Source of the DNA: Cyclina sinensis
Taxonomy: Eukaryota; Mollusca; Bivalvia; Venerida; Veneridae
Reading direction: 5' to 3'
DNA length: 64,000 bases
Assembly: GCA_012932295.1 (NCBI GenBank)
Contig: JAAONU010000016.1
Coordinates: 38,409,241-38,473,240 of the forward strand
The notes under the pieces were generated by a model. It did not search any database. It was not told the origin of the DNA and was given only the letters and a program-made list of their open reading frames with translations. This document shows positions 47,339 through 60,488 of the stretch, piece after piece; positions within the stretch are counted from its first letter, which is position 1, and every line of letters starts with the position of its first letter. The position numbers and the translations under genes are program-made.

Positions 47339-48237
47339 CCTGGCATAAATAGAACACAATACCAGTATAATTCTGACCAAAATTAATATGAATGTTAAAT
47401 CAGCTAAAAAAGTCCTACCTTTAAAATACCCTTAATGGTGCTGAGTAAATGATACAAAACTTGGTTCATAAAGAACAACAAAGAAAAGTAGCTTATTCAA
47501 TTTCAATGCACTCTTTGTTTTTCTTAACAAAATATGGCATTTATATGGCATCTTAAATGTAAAGCTTCAATTTTACCAAGTAATCTTGCCATGCAGAACT
47601 ATACAGTTGCACACTGGTGAACAAGCAATGGCCTTGAGAGAAAACAGATGAAACCAAAACACAAACATGATAATACATGTAAGCATTTATAATGTCTGAA
47701 AACAGGTACATTTCTAGGAAGGTTCCAAGTCCTATTAAATAAAGAAGGAGATGGAATCTTTTCACTTTCACTCAATGAATTCACCTTGCAGCAATGTGAA
47801 CACCTTAAATGTGAAAAGACAGTGAATCACTTTCAACAAAACGTACCAAGGTTTTGCATCTTTTCTGAACATGAACAAGAAAATTTGCAACAAGTAAGCA
47901 TGAAGTATCATTGCACTTAATCATGATGATGTTATATGTAGTATTATTATACCTCACTTAAACTGCCAATACTAAATTCCCATAGGCAATCGGGCTTTTA
48001 AAACTAATGTTACATTTTGCATCAACTCAGAGGGTAACATTTTTTTTTCAAAAACCCTCTGGGTGTTATTGTTTTTTTGCACACCCTGCAGAAAATTCAA
48101 GCATCTGATGACGTCGAAGGCGCTTATTGAATATATTGACTGTAAGCGTTTAGCCGAGTTTGATTCGACCCGTTACCAAATGAAAACAGTCCTAAGGTAT
48201 ATATAACATGATCACATGTATGGTTCGGTATAATAAA
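47339..48237. other. Neuralized intron, mostly unrecognised
   Basis: Near 48030-48090 a phrase 'cagagggtaac...accctctgggtgttattg' resembles the arms of the inverted repeat just beyond it, suggesting a second, degraded copy of that element. Confidence 0.4.
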
Positions 48238-48382
48238 ATAAATAACACACATCAGCGAGGGTGATAGAGGATACTGACAACCCTCAAAAAAACAATAACA
48301 CCCTCGGCTGTCGCCTCTGGTGTTACTGTTTTTTCGGGTTGTCAATATCCTCTATCACCCTCGCTGATGTGTGTTATTTATA
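48238..48382. repeat. near-perfect inverted repeat, arms ~63 bp
   Basis: The left arm (aataacacacatcagcgagg, then gtgatagaggatactgacaa, ending at about cacc) mirrors the right arm (ggtgttactg ... tctatcaccc tcgctgatgtgtgttatt). The loop is ~15 nt. Few mismatches. It ends ~55 bp from the 3' (donor) side of the 120-bp Neuralized exon and would fold into a long hairpin in the pre-mRNA. Confidence 0.9.
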
Positions 48383-48437
48383 TAATAATAGTTTTTCCCA
48401 GTGCCCTCTAATTATGATTTGCTCAAGGAATACCTAC

Positions 48438-48557
48438 CAAGCATTTTAATTTTCTGCACATTGCCATACACATCAAAAAACGCCCACAACGGTAACGTTC
48501 GATCAACGTACATCAGAGTTGACACATTGTAGTTGTTGCGTGAGTACTGCAGCTCTC
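48438..48557 (-). CDS. NEURL1: Neuralized-like E3 ligase, internal exon (end of NHR2)
   Basis: A 120-nt exon with acceptor tttccacag (before 48557) and donor cttg|gtaggt, phase 1 on both sides. It encodes ELQYSRNNYNVSTLMYVD and then LPLWAFFDVYGNVQKIKML, the last strands of the second Neuralized homology repeat. Joined to the upstream exon it reads NDG-ELQYSRNN, equivalent to NADGELHLSHNG in vertebrate NEURL1, and downstream KML-GTCIPKPP. The phase match on both sides and alignment to the family make this secure despite its short length. Confidence 0.92.
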
Positions 48558-51269
48558 CTGTGGAAAGAAGAAATGTGTATATATTCATATCTAAACAAAT
48601 ATTTTGCCAGTGTTTGTTGTTTCACAGCTCCATTCTGATGGAATATATAGTAAAGTATACATACATATAGTTACGTCCACTGTTAAGACAAAATTTTAAA
48701 GCCAAAATCATGAGAAAATCAGCAATTTTTAATAAACAAAGTTTAAAATTCATAACAAAAAGGACTGCTATTGCACCAGTTCTTTTTATAGACCACTGTC
48801 TGACTGTTTTTGTGTGTGTGTTTTTTTAAGAGGAAAAAGACCGTAGTATAAATAGTCTTCAATTAGAGGGAAATTCAATTATAAAAATGAAAATAATTTT
48901 AGTACAAACATAAAAAATATTTGTTTGCTGTGTCCCTCTGATTTCAACAGATAAGCAGTACAATTCAGAGGTTTTACCAATGTTGAAAGGAGAAAAAAAA
49001 TGAGGTGAGATACAGGTTTTATCAAAATGCAAATTTAATAAATAATTCATACAATCAAAACTAGATTCTTGGAATTAGCAACAAACATTGTCCCATTTAA
49101 GCAGAATCCCATTTTGCATCCTTCATTCCAAGGGCATAAGGGACTGCAGAATGTTTTTAACTTTACATAGACCACTGTTATTTAAATTAACTGCAATTTG
49201 TCTGACTGCATTTTGACTTGATGTAGAAAAAGCAAGCATACGAGGAAATGTTTTACCCATTTTCAGGGTAAAGTGATAACTATAGAATTCTTACAACACT
49301 TTTATGGGTGGTAAAACATATTTTCAAGTCTTTTACAAGTAGCAATTATGACCTCTTCAGTGTCTAATCCCCGAGACTTCTTGAAAACCATGTTATAGAC
49401 TTCCTAGAGACATTTTTTATCCCTGCTTTCCAGTCTGTACCTGGTACATAAAAAAATGGCAGGCGTTGCTCAAGTTTTACCTGCATTTTCTATAGTTAAA
49501 ACAGATCAGTATGTCAAATACTTAACAGAGGCTGGAATGTTGCCACTGTACAAAAAAAATTCATAACAGGATAATCCGACTGTCAAAAACACAGAGCTTT
49601 TTTCAGGAATTCGCTGCCAACTAACATAAACACTAGATGATATGTGATTAAACAAGAAATATTTGTAGCATTTTTTGTCTGCTTAGAGAACCCAGTGGGC
49701 TTTGTTACTAAGCTGTCAGTCAGGAAATAAGTAATGTGTGGTTTTATAGACTTCTCAGCATTTCTTTGTTTAGAACATTAATTATACCAGAAAGTGGAAC
49801 ACTGCTAACTGAAATATCAGTACACTGTAGTAACTGAAATTCATTTTTTTATAAAAGATACAAACTAAGTTCATACAGCAAAAAAGGCTTATACTGACAG
49901 CCCCTTTTTCTCCCCCAAGATGATTTAAGACAGCAATACTTGCAGATACGCCTACAACAGCATCTCTATCTGCTAAATTCTATAGTTATCTGCACCATGA
50001 GTGACCAAATTTACTTTGATTAGAATTGTAGAAAAGTTTCCTAAGTGTTATGTCTAAAGTCCTTTACTTAAGAATTCCTTGAGACATATATATATATTAC
50101 ACTCCAACATCTGTCTACTCTTTGAAAACTGCCTGTGAAATAATACTGAGACAAAGGAACAAGTCATATGTATCTGAGCATTCTTGGAACAAAGCATATG
50201 TATCTGAGCATTCTTGGGACAAATATGTATCTGAGCATTCTTGGGACAAATATTACCTGAACAGTTTTTGTCATAGATATTTTTGGAAATCACTAAGTTT
50301 GCATTATTTAGAAATGAACTTTTATCCAAGTCAATATCTCATAAATGTTCCGAAGTAAACATATGAATAACATGCTTCATTAAACATGATTGAATATTAC
50401 ATTCTCTCATACTTCCAACTGTTACCTCAACTGAATGTCAAAGCTACAAGCCAATATATCATGACAATATTACAGATATCAAGGTAACATATTGTGGTTA
50501 TTATCATTTCGATATAACCTATTCTGGCTACAATTCTTTTAACCTTTATGTGTTACTGTATTAATAAATTTAAGGGCCCCTTGTGCAACATGCAGAAATT
50601 TTTCATGGAAGAGACTGACCTTGGACTGCATAGTTGGTTTAAAGATATACTATACCCATCTTTGAATAAAATACTTTTATTGCTGAAATTGAAATCTAGG
50701 AAATTCTGACTGAATATGTCTAATTAGGCTACTAAGCGTAGCCAAATTAAACTTAGGCTCAATTACTGACTGTACCAAATATGAATACTTGTGTATTTTG
50801 TCTGACTTTCTTTTCTTTTTTTTTTTTCATTTTTACTAGAATACACATGGTACAGTTTCTAACACAAATGACAGGGAGGAAAGAGGTTAAAATTCAGAAT
50901 GTAAAGATGTGTGGATTTCTCTCAGTTCAAGAATTTCAGACAAGTTTAATCAATTAAGTAATTGCTGAGAGAATTTGTGTGTACTGAAGTGTTAAATATT
51001 TTGTTATGTAAGAGTCTGGGATATTTCCCCTTCTTGGTTCAAAAGAATTCCTCAAGATTTGAAAGTGCAGATGCACTTTTTAGAGCAATTCTACAGCATG
51101 TTCTTTCAAGTTTCTATTGTTGTTCTCTATTTCAAGAGTATGGTGGTATAAGGCATTTTATTATCATTTTTAAACCCTCGGGGCTTTTGAGACACCTATA
51201 CTTATAATCATAAAAAACAAAGTTGACCCTAAGAAACAAAATTTAGTTGCCGGCTGTTTTATTTAGTAA
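48558..51269. other. Neuralized intron; short tandem at 50165-50252
   Basis: Mostly unrecognised AT-rich intron. At 50165-50252 a ~29-bp phrase ('tatgtatctgagcattcttg' + 'gaacaaa') is repeated three times. No other gene-like or terminal-repeat structure seen. Confidence 0.5.
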
Positions 51270-52385
51270 ACAAGAGGGCCATGATGGCCCTAGATTGCTC
51301 ACCTGAATACTTTGCCTTTGGGTCTGCTATTGAGCTTACATCAAAATCTTTTTTAAGGATCTCCTATATAAATTTATATGAATACAAGTGACCCCCAGGG
51401 CAGGGCCAAATATCTTTTAAGGGGCATAATTTGAACAAACTTCGTAGATGACCTCTAGCTGATGCTCCATTAAAAATATCTAAGTTCTAGGCTCTGTGGT
51501 TTCAGACAAGAGGTTTTTTAAAGTTTTGCCTATATAAGCCTATGTAACATCAACTGACCCCCAGGGCAGGGTCAAATTTGACCCCAGGGGTATAATTTGA
51601 TCAAACTTGGTTGAGGTCCACTAGACAATGCTACATACCAAATTTTAAGGGCCTTGTCGTTTCAGACAAGAAGACATTTAAAGTTTAACTATATTAGCCT
51701 ATGTAAAATCAATTGACTCCTCGGGTGGGGCCAAATTCGACCCCAGGGGTATAATTTGATCAAACTTGGTAGAGGTTCAGTTGACAATGCTACATACCAA
51801 ATCTTAAGGTTCAGGCCCTTGTCGTTTCAGACAAGAAGATTTTTCCAAGTTTTCCCTATGTAAAATCAATTGACCCCCAGGGTGGGGCCAAATTTGACCC
51901 AAGGGGCATAATCTGAACAAACTTTGTAGAGGTCCTCTAGACAATGCTACATACCAAATCTTAAGGCTCAGGGTCTTGTGGTTTCAGACCAAAAGATTTT
52001 CGAAGTTTTTCCTACATAAGGTTATGTAAAACCAATGACCCCAGGGTGGCGCTTAACTTGACCCCATAGGTATATATTGAACAAATTTGGTTGAGGTCCA
52101 CTAGACAATGCTACATATCAAATCTTAAGGCTCAGGGCCTTGTGGTTTCAGACAAGAAGATTTTCAAAGTTTTTCCTTTTAGTAGCCATAGCAACCAGAG
52201 TTCTTGATGGAACTGAACAACTTTGGTAGAGCTTTATGCAAGGAACATCCCAGGCATGTTTTGTCAATGTTGGCTTAGCAGTTTAAGAGGAGAAGTTGTT
52301 CAAGTCAAATTGTTGACGATGCACGATGCACGCCGGACAATCAACAATCCCAAAAGCTCACCCTGAGCAGTGCTCAGGTGAGCTA
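51270..52385 (-). mobile_element. AGCTCACC-family array element, reverse orientation
   Basis: Read on the - strand it starts TAGCTCACCTGAGC (52385) and ends GGGCCATCATGGCCC, TCTTGTTT (51270). About four 157-164 bp units contain 'aatgctacataccaaatcttaagg'. Same family as 7554 and 11352 but inserted antisense to them, in sense with the Neuralized gene. Confidence 0.78.
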
Positions 52386-53359
52386 AAAATCTGTATCATT
52401 TTAAGACATTTTAGTAGCCAATCTGTAAAAGCAAATACAGTGAAGTTCTTGCAGTTAATGTTAAACCTTATTACACAATGTACCTCCCCCACCCCTTGAC
52501 CTTTACCGCGAGGACATATGAGGTTTTGCAGACAGTCAGCTCATATGGCACTTACCATAAAACAGAAAATTTATGGAAATGAGCACACTGCACATGCTCA
52601 TTTAATTTTCAGTTATAATGGCCACACATAAACCCTTAAAGACTATTTACCAAATTTAGCACTCTCAAGATTTGTATATAAACCTAAAACTATCAAAGCA
52701 GAGAAAATGTAAGATTTTTATTCAGTCAAACCAAGCTCTGAGAGTGTTCTCTTGGATCAATTCTAGTGTAACATCTTAACAATAATCTAATAAAGAGAAG
52801 AAAGCTTGGGAGTTTTGGAGGTAGATAATTCCAGATAATCTTGATGCAGGTTAAAAACCTTTCTACTTCATTTTGTGGAAAATATGTTAGGAACTTGAAG
52901 AACTTTTATTTACTGATATTTTGATAAACAGGTAAAATTTAGATGCAAGTAACCAAGATACTGAAACAAAGTTTTTGTACAATCAAAATTAGAGAATCCT
53001 AATTTCCCTTAACTGATCACTTCAACATTTCTGACCTTGTTTCCTCTTGAAAAGAAATACATACAACTTACTGGCAACAATTTAACAAATTCAAGTTTCC
53101 CCCCTCCCCAACCTTAAAACCTAAAATGCCAATTTTGTAGGTTTTACATCTTGAAGCATCTTCATGATTTTTAAATCATAAAAGAACACTAGACCATATT
53201 AACCTGTAATTCTGAGTTTTTTTTCCAAATTTTTAGGCAGTGTTTGTCTTCTAAAGAGTGTTACTCAATGTAATTCATTCTACTTTGTCTACAACACGTT
53301 GTTTTAATGCTTTTGAAATGTGTGTTATTTATTTTACCATGTTTACCATATATACCCAC
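52386..53359. other. Neuralized intron, nothing recognised
   Basis: AT-rich intron sequence next to the donor gtgggt at 53359 (- strand). Confidence 0.5.
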
Positions 53360-54394
53360 CATCATTGGTTAGATGAAAACTCAGCTCATCCTCAATCTCA
53401 GGACTTCGACATACGTCCTTATTAACAACCCAGTACTCTAGACGATCCAAAAGTAAGTCTGCGTCATCTGGAAGATCCTCCATTTTTAGTGTTGATGGAT
53501 CACAAGATGTAAAACCAAATGCTAATCCACCAACAAATGAGCGGTCTACACCTTGTACTTGTATCACAATTTGTTCACCACATCGCAATGGGCGAGAAGT
53601 AAAAACATAAGCATTACAATATTCCTCTTTTGGTCTTGTAGCAACAGTCTGGTCTGATGATATGCGTATATTTCGGCCACATAGATTATGAAAAGGAAGG
53701 GGTGTGAACTGATTACTTCCATGAAATCGACTCAGAGGAAGGCTTGTTGGAACATCCCTGCTGTTCCGAGAATTGTTTCTATTATCTGATCTTGTTAAAG
53801 AAGTCATATGTGTAGCAGGATTGTTTGGATGCATTGTCACTGTGGATCCCATAGATTGCTGGTTTGATACCATATTATTCAACATCTGAGGAGCTGGGTT
53901 TGAGAACTCCACACATGATGTGTTCCCATAAATATCCATCAAAGCCCATATTGGAGTACTTGTATTCACACCACTGAAAAACAGTCCTTTTTCTTCCCCG
54001 TTTACACCATAAAACACGTCACCAGACCTAGTTACATAGAAAAACAGCTCATTACCAGCTACTGCATATCTTTCACTTAAAGCTTTTGCCCAGTTTCCGG
54101 GCTTATTTGTCATGTCAGGACATGCATATCTTGGTAAATCCTCTCCACGCTGCGTTCCAGGATCTGTGCTTGTGAATCCAAATCTCAGAACTCCACTCCA
54201 ACTCCCAGATGTGTCAATGAACTTCAGGTACACTCGTTCACCTAATTTGATTGGTCGGTTACTGAAGCAAATACCTTTACAGAAGCTGTCACCTCGTTTG
54301 GCCCGCTTTCGATCATTAGTCAGCTCAATGTTGTCACCATGAACAGGGTGAAACAACAATGGCATATCAGCCCCTGCATGATCATTGCCACTTC
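53360..54394 (-). CDS. NEURL1: Neuralized-like E3 ligase, exon with NHR1 and most of NHR2
   Basis: The NHR domains bind Notch ligands and help membrane association. The exon begins after acceptor tattttcag (54395), phase 1, and ends at a GT donor (gatg|gtgggt). An in-frame Met occurs 10 codons in, but SGNDHAGAD precedes it in frame, so an upstream coding exon is expected. NHR1 is LLFHPVHGDNIELTND...CFSNRPI...WSGVLRFGFTSTDPG...LPRYACPD...ALMDIYGNTSCVEF. A ~65-residue Asn/Ser-rich linker follows, then NHR2: LPFHNLCGRNIRISSDQTVA...VFTSRPLRCGEQ...GGLAFGFTSCDPSTL...DLPDD...YWVVNKD. The upstream exon and start were not found between here and 64000. Confidence 0.93.
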
Positions 54395-57300
54395 CTGAAA
54401 ATACATCAAGAACCTATGATAAAACATGAACATTTTGCTTGATCTTTGCAATAACAATTCTTAAAATCTCCTACCTTCTTATCAACTACTAGGTCATAAA
54501 ATGTACTGTATTTCAAGTACTGAATTGTAATCACTGTGTTTTAGGACTCATTTCAAGCATTTATCATCTATTATACCTGTAAGTTAATATCAAAATTCTT
54601 TGTTTTCAATTTTCAAAGTCTTCATATACATGTAGAACCACCATAAACCACTAATATTTAAAAATCTCATAATACAATAAATCTGTGATAAAATATTACA
54701 GTCCATCATTTCTGTGCTCAAATTTAAAATCAGTTTTGTCTCTAAGTCCAAATGTCTCAGTCCACTGTCTATGTCCAAATGTCACAGTCCACACTGTCTC
54801 TGTGTTCAAATATCACAGTCCATTATTCATGTAATATATCATACTGATTTGCATTCAGTTATAGCATTTTTATGTCTGTATGTTCAAATAATTACAATCT
54901 TTTGTCTGTGTGTTCAAATATCACAGTCCATTATTCATGTAATATATCATACTGATTTGCATTCAGTTATAGCATTTTTATGTCTGTATGTTCAAATAAT
55001 TACAATCTTTTGTCTGTGTGTTCTTACAAATATTTAATTGACTTTATTCCATTAACATTGGCTCTGTAATTATATTTCCACTCAACTGCATCTGTATACT
55101 GTCTTCAGTTTTCTAGCCCAATTGTCTCTGTGTTCAAATATTACAGTCCATTGTCTTTGTGCACAAGTTTCACAGTCCATTGTCTTCATATTCCAATAAC
55201 ATAACATACTGTCACTTTCAAATGAGTTAATAACAACAGTCTGTATGCTTGAAAAAAAGAGATAACAAAAAAACTTCAGATATCACAGTCCATGTACTCC
55301 ATGTTCAAACATTTTTCTATTTTCTCTAATATTTAATATCACAACCCAATCTCTCTTTGTTGGAATACCACAGTCCATTTACTCTATCTACGTTCAAAAT
55401 ATTACAGTCCAATATTAATGAGTTTAATCCTTTTCTCCCAACAGCCCTTACCATTTTAATGATGTTATGTCTTCAGCACTATACAAAATATATTTTCTTC
55501 ACAAAATCTACTTTAATCACTAGGAATAGGCTAACAGGTATATTTTACCAAATTGAAAAAGATGAATTCAGTATATTTTCTTAGGAAAGTACAAAAAATA
55601 AACTTAAAATTATTTTAATTGTTTTCAAATTATTGAATAAACTCTTCCATATTGTCAAAATTTGAAATTTTGCACATGACTTCACAAACTACAAAACTGA
55701 CATTCCTTATTTGCGAAGTGTATTTGCATAGTAAACCAGGATTTGATGATATAAAAAGACATATATATCGCTATTTCACATACTGGATCATGTGTGAAGA
55801 TCAAGTGCATCACATGACTTAAAAGAAAATTTAGTCACGTCTTTTCTCTAAAAATACATCTAAAATGATACACACCAAATACAAAAACAATACGTTTACA
55901 GTTGATTTGAGTTCCCTTAGGGCAATGTTACAAAACTCAAATGCAAGAGGCAAGACCTTTGATACATTTGCTTTAAACTAACTTGCCTTAAAAGACAAAC
56001 ATTTACTAAAGCGGAATGCAAAACATTAACATAACAACTGTATCCCACAATTTAATTCCGTTGAAAATTGAAAACCTGGAGAAAAAGTAAACAAATACAA
56101 GATGAGTTGTGAATGATTTTATAGCCCATCAACAGCTGGTTTTTTTTGCTGCAATTGCACATAGATTTTAAGTTATCATTTAAAAGGATAAAAAATTAAC
56201 ATAATTTTAAAGGTAGGTTTCAGTACAAAAAATAGTATTAATAAAAACAGAAAAAAAAAGATTTTCAAAGAATTGTTGGCTTTCTGATTCTGAATACCAG
56301 ATACACAAGGCCACACCCATTTCCTAGAAGCACTAATTAATGAAACTAGCATTTTCCCAAACTAACATTTTTACTCATTCTTTTGACAGCTTCATGCATA
56401 CATCTACACATTTAACAAAAACAAAGCCTATATTTCCAAGAAAGTAATCAATAAAACATAAATTTACCTTTCCTGGAAAAACATTGCCTAGAATAAACTG
56501 AAAAGTCACAGACAGGTATTGTTCTTACTTTACATGCAATAAATGGGCAAAAGTAATCAATACTGAGAGTTAGTTGCTGATACCGGCATTAATAATACAT
56601 CTATCCTCTGATAAATAGGAAATACCATTAGAATTACCTGCAACTACCAGATTTAATGACAAGTCATGACCATGCATTATGCAAATATTCAGGTGTTAAG
56701 TAATTGTAATAAGGATCTGAATTAATTATATCGGATTAAAGTCCCATAATTTCTCAGAGATGTATATATTTGGTAATATTTTGAGTACATAGGATGGCAA
56801 GTCTTTTATCAGTCGTGAACTATCTTGCACAATTACTCTCTGAAAATAAATCTTAATTACTCTCAGATTTAAATCTACAGTTGGTAGTTTCTGCAAAATT
56901 CTGAAAAGTAACCAGTGTTGCTGTATAACAGATATTAAATTATGCATAGAAACGTATGTACACAATCAATGATGACACAAAAGTAGGGATGTACGTGAAC
57001 TTTTGAATGTTCAAATGTTCAGACCTGATGCCGAACGTTTGAATGCATTTCGGGCATTCGAATGTTCAGAAAAATTATCAGTATTAAACATTTTGAATTT
57101 TTCATCTATTTTGTTTTCATAAGAAATAAAATCATAAAGCGCTGAATTCACTAACAACTCACATCTATGTCGCAATAAATCAAGCCAGCTTATATTCAAA
57201 TTTTTACCTCAAGAAGTTATAGTAAAAAAATATTTTACTGCACAAAAACTTTAATCAGAAATCTTGACGTGGACGCCGACGCTGGAGTGAGTAGGACAGC

Positions 57301-58899
57301 TCTCAATATACTTCATAATAGTCAAGCTAAAATTTACAGTTGCCCACTCGAATTACAACTTATTACTATACAGAAAGGCCTCTGACTTGCTGAACAGAAG
57401 GAATTTAGTTTGCTCTTGGATGAAAATAGCAGGTAACAAAATGCAAGTCCATTTTAAAGACCATAAATTATCTAAACAAAAAATTACCAAGCCAAAAATG
57501 GTTCAATTAAAACATTTACTAATTGTAACTAATTACATGTAGTAATATCATGTTTTAAGTTTGTTACAATATAACGAATTAATAATGTATCTTACATTTA
57601 GTAATATACAAGTAGTCTTCAAAGATGCTTCCTGAGAGGATTGTATTTATGAAAGCTCTGGTTTTATTTCCTACAAATATTATTCCAGGTCTTATCGACA
57701 ACTGTGCGATCAACATCAAAGAAAGAACATCTTGCTTTGATATTACAAACTAGGTCAAACAATAATTTCCTCCTGTAATATAAAGACTATATAACTTGCT
57801 TATTATAGAATATGTAACACAATAAAATTTACATGTACACCAGTTCATTAATGAACAGCTAGTTCACAAACATTTATATCAATAGAAAGGTAGTTAGTTA
57901 TGTTGATTTCATAATACAGTATGCGTAATTCATTGTACAGTACTGTTCTGATGATAATAAAGCTAAAAGATAGTTTCAGTGCAGGAAAATTTATTATTTT
58001 ATTCATAATATATAAATAGTGAGATCTTTTAGATTCAACTGTCTCAAAACAGACCAAATGCTATTGGTAGCGCATACCAGTTTTTTAGCCACACATTCGA
58101 ACTGGCCATGTAGAAATTATTAATGAGAGGGTATGATGCATAAACATGTGTATTGCTGAAGTCTAAATTAATTAATACATGAAGATATGGGTATTCAGAG
58201 TGGTCAGGATGAGGTTCTCTTAGTTTTTTTCCCTATTGAACAGTATTGAAATGCACTCAGTGTGAAGTAGGAGCTTGAAATTCGAAACTGATGAAAGCAG
58301 GTTATGTCAGTGGTTTCGGCTGCAGAAGTTCAATAGGATGCCGTCTGAGCTGGATACCGAAAAAAGTGTAGGGTTGACAGGTATCTAGCACTAGCTGATT
58401 TAGGTGTGCCATAACAGACGAACAATTAGCATGTAGTGTTATGACTGTACCGTGTGCCTTTGAATATCAGGCGTCTTGTCTGTTTCATTGAATATTCCTC
58501 GGCCAGGGGTCGAAAAGTGGGGCTTGGGAGTAGTTTCTTTCTTGCAGCTGATTTTTTTAGAGAAGTGTTTCATCTGAAATTTGAGTTTTTGTTGAAGATT
58601 GTCTTCAGTCCTATAAGAATAGCTGTACTTTTCTTTTCAGGTTGTTGTATTGGGATTGTCATTGAGGCGCAAACAGTTTGAGTGGTCATCAGACACTAAA
58701 TTTCAGTGTGAAACTGGTATCTGCCACCTATTACGTACACAAGCCTTAAGATCGAAGTTGTGTTTACCACCAAAATATCAACCTACACTCATAAAAAATA
58801 GTTCTCTGTACTGGATAAAGGACCCACAATAACCTTTAGGATGCAGCACTCCTTTTGAAGTTAGATTTGAAGGGAGATGCTGTGACATGAGCATACACT
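54395..58899. repeat. upstream intron; 108-bp duplication at 54819-55030 and related phrases
   Basis: A 108-bp unit ('atactgatttgcattcagtt ...') occurs at 54841 and 54949 almost unchanged. Looser 'ttcaaatatcacagtccatt' phrases spread to about 55400. Because 108 is a multiple of three it creates a spurious 107-codon frame. The rest, to 58900, shows no convincing exon, promoter or mobile element. Confidence 0.5.
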
Positions 58900-59399
58900 A
58901 TATACTATACTTTTTTTGCCAACTCTTGTGTGTGAGTGGCATAAATTATTATAAGAAAGATGATCCAAAAATCTGAATAAAAATCTCCCAGAACAAATAA
59001 AAACATCTTTAAAATAACAAATACTGTATTACTGCAGCAAGTCTTAAATATCCCATTTTGCATAATTACATGTATTTCTAGATCTAATTATTAATGCACC
59101 TGTTTTTCCCAGGGGCACATTACATTATGAACATACTGCATAAATCCTATAATTTCTCTTTCTATGTATACACTAATGAAATCCTACAAAATCTCTACAT
59201 TCAAAAGTAAAAGTTGGTAAATTTTCTCATTTACCTACCTTCTGATATTCTAAACTTCACTTAGGTAGGATTATCAAATAGTTTCTTGAGACAAAAGGCT
59301 TTATTGCCCACCCTGATATGACTTTAATCCTCCAGTCATATCACATCTTCTATACCAGCAAGGCCAAAGTTAACTAAGTGTCCCTTTATATCATCCCTT

Positions 59400-60165
59400 A
59401 CAATTCTGTGAAAATAAGTGAAAGTTTGATGAAAATCCCATTGGAAATGTAGGAGGAATTGCGCACAGAAGAAATATTAGGTAAAATTAAACCAAGGGCA
59501 ATAACTCCACCAAAAATGTACTTGAATCTCTGAAGTATATGTGCTTCAGCACTTGATAATGATTATTTTGTGAAAGACTGGTGAAATTTGCATGAGAAAT
59601 GTAGGACGAGTTGTGCACAGAACCAATATTAAGTAAAATTTAAGATAAGGCAAAAACAACTGAATCGGAAAACCTGGAGTATATGCACTGCCACACTTGG
59701 TAGTGATTATTCTGTGAAAGTTCGGTGAAAATGTTGGAGCCTCCGATAAGTTGTGCACAAATATCAAGTCCATTAAAACAAATGGTCATTACTCTGCCAA
59801 AAATCCTCAAATTGCAAAAGCCAGAGTATATGCACAGCACCTGATATTGTTCATTGTGTGAAAAATTAGTGAAAGTCAAATGAAAATTGTAGGAGTTGCA
59901 TCCAGATGATGGGACGGACAGATGGACAGATGTCCTAACAAACTGGTACTTAAGTGGCTAGTCTATTGCTCTCCCCATCGTTATTTTAGCCACATATGAG
60001 CTTTTATAGCCACCTAAGAGCTTATGGAATGAGTAGCATCAAAGAAAATTTACAGTTACCTATTGTTTCCATAACCACCTAAGTATCTATTAGTATGTAC
60101 AGACAGATGGAATAACTGGTGGACAGTGTGACGACTATATGCCACCCTTTGGGTGGTATAAAGAT
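59400..60165 (-). mobile_element. TATACCACCC array element, 3' end unclear
   Basis: On the - strand it starts at about 60160 with TATACCACCC-aaa-GGGTGGCATA. Units of ~145 bp carry 'agtatatg' marks (59534, 59678, 59825) and 'ttgtgcacagaa'. No 3' hairpin was located below 59400; a hairpin GCCAACTC...GAGTGGCAT at 58917-58941 may be a different copy's 5' end. Confidence 0.55.
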
Positions 60166-60488
60166 ATAAAAGTAATAATACTAGTAAATAAAGTTTACAT
60201 CACAGACAGTTCAAAGTATGGACCTTAAGAGAGCAAAGGATAATAATAGTCAAAGAGGGTAGGAATAAAAATAAATCATGTTTTACAAAGGCTGAATGCA
60301 AAAATGTGCTCTGCTTCTTAATTTCATTGTGCTTAGAATTTTTTTGCTTTCACTCTTTGATTAGAGATCTCTTTATCATGTAAACTTTGGTCAGAACTCC
60401 ATCATAATATCATTGAGTTCGCTCAGGTTTAATTAATTTCTCAAAAAATAGTGTAATATAAACAAGTTTAATCACACAACAAAGTAAC

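Noticed and set aside
54714..55037. 107-codon ORF
   Set aside because: Created by a 108-bp (36-codon) tandem duplication in a simple-sequence intron stretch; no domain.
56300..56350. candidate first exon of Neuralized on the - strand (ATGGGTGTGGCC...)
   Set aside because: The frame shows no family motif and no donor of the required phase; not supportable.
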